From positions 62,001 to 126,000 of the forward strand of contig CAZTHL010000002.1 of assembly GCA_964613585.1 (NCBI GenBank): 64,000 nt of DNA, given 5' to 3'. The DNA is from CAZTHL01 sp964613585. Lineage in GTDB: Bacteria > Pseudomonadota > Alphaproteobacteria > DSM-16000 > Inquilinaceae. Below, piece by piece: positions 23,886 through 31,503 of this stretch. A program made the position numbers and the translations under genes. Each line of letters begins with the position of its first letter. The first letter of the stretch is position 1. The notes beneath the pieces were generated by a model. The model was not told the DNA's origin. It was given only the letters and a program-made list of their open reading frames with translations, and did not search any database.

Positions 23886-24728
23886 ATGACCGGCAGCTCC
23901 GAGGTCGCGATCGGCTCCCTGGTGATCGGCGCGGACCGCCCGTTGTCGCTGATCGCCGGCCCGTGCGCCATCGAATCCCGAAGCCACGCCGAGGAGACCT
24001 GCGCGGCCCTGGTCGAGATGGCGGCCGGCCTCGGCATCGGCCTCATCTACAAGAGCTCGTTCGACAAGGCCAACCGGACCTCCGTTCATGGCGCCCGCGG
24101 GGTCGGCATGGCTGAGGGCCTGCCCATCCTGGCGGGCGTGCGCGAGCGCTTCGGCTGCCCCGTGCTGACCGACGTGCACGGGCCGGAGCAGTGCGGGCCG
24201 GCGGCCGAGGCCGTCGATGTGCTGCAGATCCCGGCGTTCCTGTGCCGGCAGACCGATCTGCTGACGGCCGCCGCGCGCACCGGGCGGGCGATCAACATCA
24301 AGAAGGGACAGTTCCTGGCTCCCTGGGACATGGCACGGGTGGCCGAAAAGGTCGCCTGCGCCGGCAACCGCCGGATCCTGCTGACGGAGCGCGGCGTGAG
24401 CTTCGGCTACAACACACTGGTCGTCGACATGCGCTCATTGCCGATCCTGGCGGCGACCGGCTTCCCCGTGGTGTTCGACGCCACCCATTCCGTCCAACAG
24501 CCGGGCGGGCAGGGGGACCGGTCCGGAGGACAGCGTGAGTTCGTGCCGGTGCTGGCGCGCGCGGCGGTCGCGGTCGGCGTCGCTTGCGTGTTCCTCGAGA
24601 CGCATCGGGACCCGGACCGGGCTCCGAGCGACGGCCCCAACATGCTGCCGCTGGCCGAGCTGCCGGACCTGCTCGGCACCCTGCTTGCCCTCGACCGGGT
24701 GGCCAAGGGCCTGCGCACGGCCGGCTGA
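23886..24728 (+). CDS. kdsA: 3-deoxy-8-phosphooctulonate synthase
   Basis: KdsA condenses arabinose 5-phosphate with phosphoenolpyruvate to Kdo-8-phosphate for the lipopolysaccharide inner core. The 280-residue protein has LIAGPCAIESRSHAEE near the N-terminus, YKSSFDKANRTS, NIKKGQFLAPWDM, LLTERGVSFGYNTLVVDMRSLP and FDATHSVQQPGG, all typical of KdsA. The active Cys in AGPCAIE also occurs in non-metal KdsA types, so metal dependence is not decided here. Grouping with pyrG and eno is conserved. Confidence 0.97.
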   Translation: MTGSSEVAIGSLVIGADRPLSLIAGPCAIESRSHAEETCAALVEMAAGLGIGLIYKSSFDKANRTSVHGARGVGMAEGLPILAGVRERFGCPVLTDVHGPEQCGPAAEAVDVLQIPAFLCRQTDLLTAAARTGRAINIKKGQFLAPWDMARVAEKVACAGNRRILLTERGVSFGYNTLVVDMRSLPILAATGFPVVFDATHSVQQPGGQGDRSGGQREFVPVLARAAVAVGVACVFLETHRDPDRAPSDGPNMLPLAELPDLLGTLLALDRVAKGLRTAG

Positions 24729-24814
24729 GGCCGTCGCGCCCGGTCATCCGAGCGGCTCCGGCGGCCGGCCGGGCCGGTCGCGGCGAGGCCGGGAGCCGGC
24801 TTGGACTTCGCCGG

Positions 24815-24830
24815 AAAATCACTTGATTTT
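24815..24830. promoter_or_regulatory. AT-rich palindrome upstream of eno
   Basis: AAAATCA-CT-TGATTTT is a perfect 7-bp inverted repeat in an otherwise very GC-rich 244-bp gap between kdsA and eno, about 140 bp before the eno start. It could be a protein-binding site for eno control or part of kdsA termination. The rest of the gap shows no coding sequence. Confidence 0.35.
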
Positions 24831-24972
24831 TGCCCCGATCGGCCGACGCTACGGCGGCCCGGCGCCGCCGGGCGCCTGACGTCCCGCCTTTGGTCCTTCT
24901 CCGGGCCATCACGCGGCCGCCTGACCGCCCACCGTGTCAGAAAACGACGGCACCCAACAGGAAGAGGCAGAG

Positions 24973-26253
24973 ATGACCGGGATTATCGACATCCACGCGC
25001 GCGAGATCCTCGACAGCCGCGGCAATCCGACGGTCGAGGTCGACGTGACCCTCGACACGGATGCCACCGGTCGGGCGGCGGTGCCGTCGGGCGCGTCGAC
25101 CGGCGCGCACGAGGCGGTCGAGCTGCGCGACGGCGACAAGGAGCGCTACGGCGGCAAAGGAGTGATGAAGGCGGTCGAGGCCGTCAACGGCGAGATTTTC
25201 GACACGCTGTCCGGCATGGATGCGGAGGATCAGATCGCCGTCGACCGTACCATGATCGAGCTGGACGGCACGCCGAACAAGGGCCGGCTCGGCGCGAACG
25301 CCATCCTTGGCGTCAGCCTGGCGGTGGCGAAGGCGGCGGCGGCGGAGGCCGGCCTGCCACTCTATCGCTATGTCGGTGGCGCCGCCGCGCACGTTCTGCC
25401 GGTGCCGATGATGAACATCGTCAACGGCGGCGCCCACGCCGACAACCCGATCGACATCCAGGAATTCATGATCATGCCGGTGTCGGCGCCGTCCCTTGCC
25501 GACGCGGTGCGCATGGGCTCCGAGGTGTTCCAGGCCCTGAAGAAGCAGCTCAAGGACGCCGGCCACAACACCAATGTCGGCGACGAAGGGGGCTTCGCGC
25601 CCAATCTCGGCTCGGCCGACGAGGCCCTCGGCTTCATCATGAAGGCGGTCGAGGTGGCCGGATACCGTCCGGGTGAGGATGTGCGGCTCGCCCTCGACGC
25701 CGCCTCCACCGAGTTCTTCTCGGGCGGCAAGTACAAGATGGAGGGCGAGGGCAAGGTCCTCGATTCCGAGGGCATGGCCCGGTATCTGGAGGATCTGGTC
25801 AATCGCTTTCCCATCATCTCCATCGAGGACGGCATGGCCGAGGATGACTGGGACGGATGGAAGATCCTCACCGACCTGATCGGTGACCGGGTGCAGCTGG
25901 TCGGCGACGACCTGTTCGTGACCAACCCGCGACGCCTCGCGGACGGCATCGACAAGGGCATCGGCAACTCGATCCTGGTCAAGGTCAACCAGATCGGCAG
26001 CCTGACCGAGACCCTGGAGGCGGTCGAGATGGCGCACAAGGCCGGCTACACCGCGGTGCTGTCCCATCGCTCCGGCGAGACGGAGGACGCCACCATCGCC
26101 GATCTCGCCGTGGCCACCAACTGCGGGCAGATCAAGACCGGCTCGCTCAGCCGCTCCGACCGGCTGGCGAAGTACAATCAGCTGATCCGCATCGAGGAGG
26201 AGCTGGGCCAGGCCGCCTCGTATGCCGGGATGGGTGCCTTCCGCGTGGGCTGA
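24973..26253 (+). CDS. eno: Enolase
   Basis: It interconverts 2-phosphoglycerate and phosphoenolpyruvate. From the ATG at 24973 the protein is 426 residues, the family norm. It shows ILDSRGNPTVEVDV, VPSGASTGAHEA, the Mg site residues in SIEDGMAEDDWDGW and GDDLFVTN, the catalytic Lys in ILVKVNQIGS and SHRSGETEDATIADLAV. An upstream in-frame ATG (24934) would add 13 residues not seen in the family; AGGAAGAGG precedes the chosen start. Confidence 0.98.
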   Translation: MTGIIDIHAREILDSRGNPTVEVDVTLDTDATGRAAVPSGASTGAHEAVELRDGDKERYGGKGVMKAVEAVNGEIFDTLSGMDAEDQIAVDRTMIELDGTPNKGRLGANAILGVSLAVAKAAAAEAGLPLYRYVGGAAAHVLPVPMMNIVNGGAHADNPIDIQEFMIMPVSAPSLADAVRMGSEVFQALKKQLKDAGHNTNVGDEGGFAPNLGSADEALGFIMKAVEVAGYRPGEDVRLALDAASTEFFSGGKYKMEGEGKVLDSEGMARYLEDLVNRFPIISIEDGMAEDDWDGWKILTDLIGDRVQLVGDDLFVTNPRRLADGIDKGIGNSILVKVNQIGSLTETLEAVEMAHKAGYTAVLSHRSGETEDATIADLAVATNCGQIKTGSLSRSDRLAKYNQLIRIEEELGQAASYAGMGAFRVG

Positions 26254-26370
26254 TCAGGCCTCGGCCACCGGCCGGTGTCGTTCCCGTGACGGCGCCGGCC
26301 GGACGAGCCGACCAGGGTCTTGCGCCGGCCAAATTAACTTATTGACTGTAAACATTTTTCTTGTTGACGC

Positions 26371-26398
26371 CCGGCAAGGTCGCATGATTCCTTGCCGG
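26371..26398 (+). promoter_or_regulatory. Hairpin ending two bases before the ftsB start codon
   Basis: CCGGCAAGG (26371-26379) and CCTTGCCGG (26390-26398) form a perfect 9-bp stem with a 10-base loop; the ATG is at 26400. In the mRNA this would bury the place where a ribosome-binding site should be, and none is visible elsewhere. The upstream 26330-26370 segment is unusually AT-rich and holds two TTGAC boxes. Translational control or a protein-binding site are both possible. Confidence 0.5.
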
Positions 26399-26399
26399 C

Positions 26400-26723
26400 A
26401 TGCGAAAGCGTCCTGTCCTCAAGCGGTTGCAATCGATCGCCGCCCCGGCCCTTATGGCCAGCCTGCTGATCTACCTGCTCTATCACACGATTGACGGCGA
26501 TCACGGGCTCATCGCCAAGAAGCGCCTGGAGGGGGAGGTGGTCGAGGCCAGAACCACCCTCGAGGCCGTGCGAACGGAGCGGGAGCGGCTCGAGCACCGG
26601 GTCGGGCTGCTGTCCGGTCCGAGGGTGGATCTCGACCTGCTGGACGAGCGGGCCCGTCACGTGCTCGGCCTGGGCGGCCCGGACGAGCTGGTGCTGTTCT
26701 TCAAGGAGCCGGGCCGGCGCTGA
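26400..26723 (+). CDS. ftsB: Septum formation initiator FtsB/DivIC family protein
   Basis: FtsB forms a complex with FtsL and FtsQ at the division site. The 107-residue protein has a short cytoplasmic basic end, one membrane helix (ALMASLLIYLLYHTI, about 17-32), a coiled coil rich in Glu/Arg (about 40-70) and the C-terminal block LDLLDERARHVLGLGGPDELVLFF characteristic of the family. It lies between eno and pdhA, the conserved alphaproteobacterial position. The start overlaps a regulatory-looking hairpin. Confidence 0.93.
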   Translation: MRKRPVLKRLQSIAAPALMASLLIYLLYHTIDGDHGLIAKKRLEGEVVEARTTLEAVRTERERLEHRVGLLSGPRVDLDLLDERARHVLGLGGPDELVLFFKEPGRR

Positions 26724-26922
26724 CCCCGCGATCGCGCCCCCGGGCTGCGGAAAAGCGGGGGAGAATACAGGCCTTCGCGCCGCACCCAGCTTGCCAAACC
26801 ATGGGGTGGGGGCTACTCGTTTAACCGGTCGCCGTCACCGTCCGCCTTGGCTAACATGCCGTCCACGCCGTCCGCGCGGCGGTGGCGTCCCGTTTCTGCC
26901 CCGATCATGGTGGAGGGCTTTC

Positions 26923-27936
26923 TTGGCCTCGTCGAACAGCCGCGGCGCCGCGTCGGCGACCGCCGAAACCGATCTATCCAAGGATGAGCTGCTGACGCTC
27001 TACCGCGACATGCTGCTTATTCGCCGGTTCGAGGAGAAGTCCGGACAGCTCTACGGCATGGGCCTGATTGGGGGGTTCTGCCACCTGTATATCGGCCAGG
27101 AGGCCGTGGTGGTGGGGATGCAGTCGGTGCAGAAGCCACAGGACACGGTGATCACCGCCTACCGCGACCATGGCCACATGCTCGCGTGCGGCATGGAGTC
27201 CCGTGGCGTGATGGCCGAGCTGACCGGCCGGCGCGGCGGCTACTCCAAGGGCAAGGGCGGCTCCATGCACATGTTCAGCCGTGAGAAGAACTTCTACGGC
27301 GGCCATGGCATTGTCGGCGCGCAGGTGCCGCTGGGCACCGGCCTCGGCTTCGCCCACAAGTACAAGGAGGATGACGGCGTCTGCGTGACGTATCTCGGCG
27401 ACGGCGCGGTCAACCAGGGCCAGGTGTACGAGAGCTTCAACATGGCGTCCCTGTGGAAGCTCCCGGTCGTCTACGTGATAGAGAACAACAAGTACGGCAT
27501 GGGCACGTCGGTCGAGCGCGCCTCCTCGACCACGGATCTGCACAACCGCGGGATGGCGCACGGCATCCCCGGCAAGCCGGTGGACGGCATGTCCGTCCTG
27601 GCCGTGCGCGAGGCGGGCGCCGAGGCCCTGGCCCATGCACGGCGCGGCGACGGTCCGTTCATCTTGGAGATGCAGACCTACCGCTATCGGGGCCATTCCA
27701 TGTCGGACCCGGCCAAGTACCGCACCAAGGAGGAGGTCAGCGGCATGCGGGCGGAGCGTGACCCCATCGAGGCCCTTCGCAAGTCGCTTCTCGACCACGG
27801 CCAGGCCGACGAGGACGATCTGAAGCAGATCGATCGGGACGTCCGCGCCGTGGTCAACGACGCTGCCGAGTTCGCCCAGCAGTGTCCGGAGCCGGATCCC
27901 GGCGAGCTGTACACCGACGTGCTCGTCGAGGCCTGA
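26923..27936 (+). CDS. pdhA: Pyruvate dehydrogenase E1 component subunit alpha
   Basis: This is the thiamine diphosphate-dependent alpha subunit of the E1 heterotetramer, which decarboxylates pyruvate. The start is a TTG at 26923 preceded by GGAGGG with a 5-bp gap; it gives 337 residues, the family norm. Landmarks include LIRRFEEKSGQLYGMGLIGGF, YRDHGHML, the ThDP motif GDGAVNQGQVYESFNMA ending ENNKYGM, and the phosphorylation-loop equivalent YRYRGHSMSDPAKYR. A weak promoter-like pair (TTGCCA at 26791, TACTCG at 26814, 17 bp apart) lies in the 199-bp gap after ftsB. The frame is open far upstream through ftsB, but that part is not coding. Confidence 0.95.
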   Translation: MASSNSRGAASATAETDLSKDELLTLYRDMLLIRRFEEKSGQLYGMGLIGGFCHLYIGQEAVVVGMQSVQKPQDTVITAYRDHGHMLACGMESRGVMAELTGRRGGYSKGKGGSMHMFSREKNFYGGHGIVGAQVPLGTGLGFAHKYKEDDGVCVTYLGDGAVNQGQVYESFNMASLWKLPVVYVIENNKYGMGTSVERASSTTDLHNRGMAHGIPGKPVDGMSVLAVREAGAEALAHARRGDGPFILEMQTYRYRGHSMSDPAKYRTKEEVSGMRAERDPIEALRKSLLDHGQADEDDLKQIDRDVRAVVNDAAEFAQQCPEPDPGELYTDVLVEA

Positions 27937-28002
27937 AACCATCGGGGGTGGCGCGGCGGCGTGGCCGGAACCAGGCCGGCGCCGCTTGCCGGAGGAACGT
28001 GA

Positions 28003-29421
28003 ATGCCCATCGAAATCCTCATGCCGGCCCTGTCGCCGACGATGACCGAAGGCAACCTCGCACGCTGGGTCAAGAAGGAGGGTGACAGCGTGGCGGCGGG
28101 CGACGTGATCGCCGAGATCGAGACGGACAAGGCGACCATGGAGGTCGAGGCGGTCGACGAGGGCACGCTGGGCCGGATCCTGGTCGCCGAAGGAACCGAG
28201 GCGGTGCCGGTGAACACCCCCATCGCCATGCTGCTGGAGGAGGGAGAGGACGCCTCCGCCTTGGAAAAGGCCGGGGCCAAGCCGAACGGGGGGGAGGCGC
28301 CCGCCCCGCCGGCAACCCCGGCCGCGGCGCCGGGCCCCGCCGAGGAGGCCCGGCCCGAGGCTAAGGAGCCCCCGGTCCTGACACCGCCGTTCGAGCCGGT
28401 ACGCCAGCCGCCCAGCGATGAGCAGAAATACTTCAAGGAGACGGTCCGGCAGACCGTGCGCGAGGCGCTGCGCGACGCCATGGCCGAAGAGATGCGGCGG
28501 GACGGCACCGTCTTCCTGATGGGCGAGGAGGTCGCCGAGTACCAGGGCGCCTACAAGGTCACCCAGGGGCTGCTCGACGAGTTCGGCCCGAAGCGGGTGA
28601 TCGCCACCCCGATCACCGAGCACGGCTTCGCGGGACTGGGCGTCGGCGCCGCCTTCGGCAAGCTGCGACCGATCGTCGAGTTCATGACCTGGAACTTCGC
28701 CATGCAGGCGATGGATCAGATCATCAACTCGGCGGCCAAGACCCTTTACATGTCGGGCGGCCAGATGGGCTGCCCGATCGTCTTCCGCGGGCCGAACGGG
28801 GCCGCCGCCCGGGTCGGCGCCCAGCACAGCCAGGAATACTCGAGCTGGTACGGGCACGTTCCCGGGCTGAAGGTGGTCTCGCCCTATGCCGCCGCCGACG
28901 CCAAGGGTTTGCTGAAGGCGGCGATCCGCGATCCCAACCCCGTGGTGTTCCTCGAGAACGAGATCCTCTATGGCCAGAGCTTCGACGTGCCGACGGATCC
29001 GGACTTCGTCATCGAGATCGGCCGGGCCAAGGTTGCGCGACCCGGCAAGGACGTGACCATCGTCGCGTTCTCGCTGATGATGACCCGCGCGCTCGAGGCG
29101 GCCGAGCAGCTGGCAAAGGAGGGCATCGAGGCTGAGGTGATCGACCTGCGCACGATCCGTCCCATGGACGTTGGCGCCATCGTCGAGTCCGTGAGGAAGA
29201 CAAACCGCATCGTGAGCGTCGAGGAGGGCTGGCCCTTCGCCGGCATCGGATCGGAGGTGGCCGCGCTGATGATGGAGCACGCGTTCGACTACCTCGACGC
29301 GCCGGTCACGCGGGTCACCGGCAAGGACGTGCCGCTGCCCTATGCCAGCAATCTGGAGCGGATGGTGCTGCCGCAGACCGAGCAGGTGGTCGAGGCGGCG
29401 AAGGCCGTCTGCTACCGCTGA
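28003..29421 (+). CDS. pdhB: Pyruvate dehydrogenase E1 subunit beta with N-terminal lipoyl domain
   Basis: The 472-residue protein joins a biotinyl/lipoyl domain (residues 1-80, lipoyl Lys43 in ETDKATMEVEA) and a Pro/Ala/Glu linker (about 85-140) to a transketolase-like E1 beta domain (about 141-472) with the blocks EEVAEYQGAYKVTQGL, TPITEHGFAGLGVGAAF and DLRTIRPMD. A lipoylated E1 beta is known from several alphaproteobacteria. The first 50 residues nearly match those of PdhC, which suggests domain duplication within the operon. Spacing to pdhA is 66 bp and to pdhC 56 bp. Confidence 0.97.
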   Translation: MPIEILMPALSPTMTEGNLARWVKKEGDSVAAGDVIAEIETDKATMEVEAVDEGTLGRILVAEGTEAVPVNTPIAMLLEEGEDASALEKAGAKPNGGEAPAPPATPAAAPGPAEEARPEAKEPPVLTPPFEPVRQPPSDEQKYFKETVRQTVREALRDAMAEEMRRDGTVFLMGEEVAEYQGAYKVTQGLLDEFGPKRVIATPITEHGFAGLGVGAAFGKLRPIVEFMTWNFAMQAMDQIINSAAKTLYMSGGQMGCPIVFRGPNGAAARVGAQHSQEYSSWYGHVPGLKVVSPYAAADAKGLLKAAIRDPNPVVFLENEILYGQSFDVPTDPDFVIEIGRAKVARPGKDVTIVAFSLMMTRALEAAEQLAKEGIEAEVIDLRTIRPMDVGAIVESVRKTNRIVSVEEGWPFAGIGSEVAALMMEHAFDYLDAPVTRVTGKDVPLPYASNLERMVLPQTEQVVEAAKAVCYR

Positions 29422-29477
29422 GCCGGGCCGCGCCACGGACCCAAGGATCATCGGCACCTGCCCGGGAAGGCATCACG

Positions 29478-30863
29478 ATGCCCATTGAAATACTTATGCC
29501 GGCGCTGTCGCCGACCATGACCGAAGGCAATCTCGCCTCCTGGCAGAAGCAGGAGGGGGACAGCGTGTCGGCCGGGGACGTCATCGCCGAGATTGAGACG
29601 GACAAGGCAACCATGGAGGTCGAGGCCGTCGATGAGGGGGTGCTGGGCCGCATCCTGGTGCCCGCCGGCACCGAGAATGTGGCGGTGAACACGCCGATCG
29701 CGGTGCTTCTGGAGGAGGGTGAGGACGCCACCGCCCTGGACGGCTTCAAGCCGCGCGGCAATGGCGGCGGCGCCGCCCAGGCTACGGCGACGGAGCCCGA
29801 CGCGGCCGCCGCTTCGGCGGCCCCGGCCCCGAAGCCGGCACCGGCGCCCGAGCCGGCGTCTGCACCAGCGCCCGCCGCGGAGCCTGCCTCGGCGCCCGGG
29901 CCCGGCCGTCGGCTCTTCGCCAGCCCGCTGGCGCGGCGCCTTGCCCGCGATGCCGGTCTCGACCTCGGCCGGGTCACGGGCAGCGGCCCCAACGGCCGCA
30001 TCGTCAAGGCGGATGTGGAGGCCGCCGTGCAGGCGGGGGTCGGGCCGGCGGAGCCGGCGGCCGCCGAGCCCTCGAGCCCGCCGCCGGGGCCGGCCGCTCC
30101 GGAGGCGGCCCCGGCCAAGCCCGCCCCGCCCTCGGTGGCCGCTCCGTCGGCCCGGCAGCTCGCCGATGCCTGGGGCATCCCGTATCGCGAGATCAAGCCG
30201 TCGGGCATGCGCAAGACCATCGCCCGCCGGCTGTTCGAGTCCAAGACGACCGTTCCGCACTGGTACCTGACCGTCGACTGCGAGCTTGACCGTCTCCTGG
30301 AGCTGCGGAGCCAACTCAACGATCGGGCCGGCGAGGGGGTAAAGGTCTCGGTCAACGACATGATCATCAAGGCCGCCGCCGCCGCCTGCCGCCGGGTGCC
30401 CGAGGCGAACTCGGCCTGGACCGACGAGGCCATCCTCCGCTTCGAGCGGGTGGACGTGTCCGTGGCCGTCGCCACCGAGGGCGGTCTGATCACGCCGATC
30501 ATCAAGAACGCCGATCAGAAGGGGCTCGCGGCGATCTCCGAGGAGATGCGCGACCTGGCCACCCGGGCGCGGCAGAACAAGCTGAAGCCGGAGGAGTTTC
30601 AGGGTGGCACCTTTTGCATCTCCAATCTCGGGATGTACGGAACCCGCGAGTTCGCGGCGATCATCAATCCGCCACAGGCCGCGATCCTGGCCCTCGGCAA
30701 GGCGGAGCCGCGGCCCGTGGTCAAGAACGGTGTGCTGGCGATCGCGACCATGATGAGCGCGACGCTGTCCGCCGACCACCGCGTGGTCGACGGCGCCGTG
30801 AGCGCCACGTACATGAGCACGTTCAAGACGATCGTCGAGGATCCGATCACGCTGCTGCTGTGA
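29478..30863 (+). CDS. pdhC: Dihydrolipoyllysine acetyltransferase (PDH E2)
   Basis: E2 is the structural core of the pyruvate dehydrogenase complex and passes acetyl groups to CoA. The 461-residue protein has one lipoyl domain (1-80, Lys43), a long Ala/Pro-rich linker, a peripheral-subunit-binding domain (FASPLARRLARDAGLDLG with GSGPNGRIVKADV, about 152-190), a second linker and the catalytic domain (about 235-461) with the His-Asp motif SADHRVVDGAV. The length is typical of single-lipoyl E2 proteins. Confidence 0.98.
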   Translation: MPIEILMPALSPTMTEGNLASWQKQEGDSVSAGDVIAEIETDKATMEVEAVDEGVLGRILVPAGTENVAVNTPIAVLLEEGEDATALDGFKPRGNGGGAAQATATEPDAAAASAAPAPKPAPAPEPASAPAPAAEPASAPGPGRRLFASPLARRLARDAGLDLGRVTGSGPNGRIVKADVEAAVQAGVGPAEPAAAEPSSPPPGPAAPEAAPAKPAPPSVAAPSARQLADAWGIPYREIKPSGMRKTIARRLFESKTTVPHWYLTVDCELDRLLELRSQLNDRAGEGVKVSVNDMIIKAAAAACRRVPEANSAWTDEAILRFERVDVSVAVATEGGLITPIIKNADQKGLAAISEEMRDLATRARQNKLKPEEFQGGTFCISNLGMYGTREFAAIINPPQAAILALGKAEPRPVVKNGVLAIATMMSATLSADHRVVDGAVSATYMSTFKTIVEDPITLLL

Positions 30864-31068
30864 CGAGGCGAAACCGCCGTCCGGGTTGCGTTGGGGAGAA
30901 GATTCCGGAGGAAGGGTGAGGCGTGGTCGATGGTGAGCCGACAGCACGTGCCGCGGCGGCAGACGCGCCGATGCGGGCTCGGGCCCGGCGCGCGATGGAG
31001 CCGATCCGTCGTCCGGGTTCGGCCTCGAGGAGGAGCGGCGAGCGCCGACACCGGAACGATCAAGCCAC

Positions 31069-31434
31069 ATGAGCGGCGATGATCCCGGAACGGTGCTGCG
31101 GCCACTGCGCGAGGAGATCGATGCGATAGACGACCGCATCGTCGATCTGCTGGTGAAACGCCAAGCTGTCGTGTGCCGCGTAGCTGAGGTCAAGCGAGCG
31201 ACCGGCTTCCCGGTGGTGCTGCCGGAGCGCATCCGCGAGGTCACCGAACGGAATGCCGCCCGCGCGGCGGCCGGCGGCGTCGATCCGGATCATGTCCGGC
31301 GCCTCTTCGGGTTGATCATCGACGAGGCCTGCGCGGTCGAGCGACGGCTCACCGCCGGCGCCGCCGCCACCGACCGGGACGCCACCGACCGGGACGCCAC
31401 CGACCGGGACGCCACCGACCGGGACGAGCCTTGA
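31069..31434 (+). CDS. AroQ-class chorismate mutase-like protein with repeated tail
   Basis: The first 95 residues match the all-helical AroQ chorismate mutase fold: LREEIDAIDDRIVDLLVKRQAVVCRVAEVKR, then PERIREVTERN and a third helix ending DEACAVERRL. Such enzymes turn chorismate into prephenate, but related domains also work as isochorismate-pyruvate lyases, so the reaction is not certain. The last 20 or so residues are four copies of ATDRD encoded by a perfect 15-bp tandem repeat (31366-31425). The gene sits between pdhC and lpd, 205 bp after pdhC and 69 bp before lpd. The pdhC gap shows no other feature. Confidence 0.8.
   Translation: MSGDDPGTVLRPLREEIDAIDDRIVDLLVKRQAVVCRVAEVKRATGFPVVLPERIREVTERNAARAAAGGVDPDHVRRLFGLIIDEACAVERRLTAGAAATDRDATDRDATDRDATDRDEP
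31366..31425 (+). repeat. 15-bp in-frame tandem repeat, four perfect copies
   Basis: The unit GCCACCGACCGGGAC is repeated four times without a mismatch and encodes Ala-Thr-Asp-Arg-Asp at the C-terminus of the chorismate mutase-like protein. Because the unit is a multiple of three, copy number could change without shifting the frame. Confidence 0.95.
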
Positions 31435-31503
31435 CCCCGACCGGTCGCGGCCGGCCGACGCGGCGCCATTCCGTCACGCCCAGGAAAAGCACAAGAGGGC
31501 CCC

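Noticed and set aside
26491..26922. Long N-terminal extension of PdhA through ftsB
   Set aside because: The upstream frame overlaps ftsB and is Ser/Arg-rich; a TTG with GGAGGG at 26912 gives the normal PdhA start.
26974..29457. Open minus-strand frame of 827 codons over pdhA-pdhB
   Set aside because: It is an antisense shadow of two strongly conserved genes in high-GC DNA, with low-complexity His/Arg/Asp-rich translation and no recognisable domain.
29448..31244. Open minus-strand frame of 598 codons over pdhC
   Set aside because: Antisense shadow of pdhC; the translation is repetitive Arg/Gly and has no domain.
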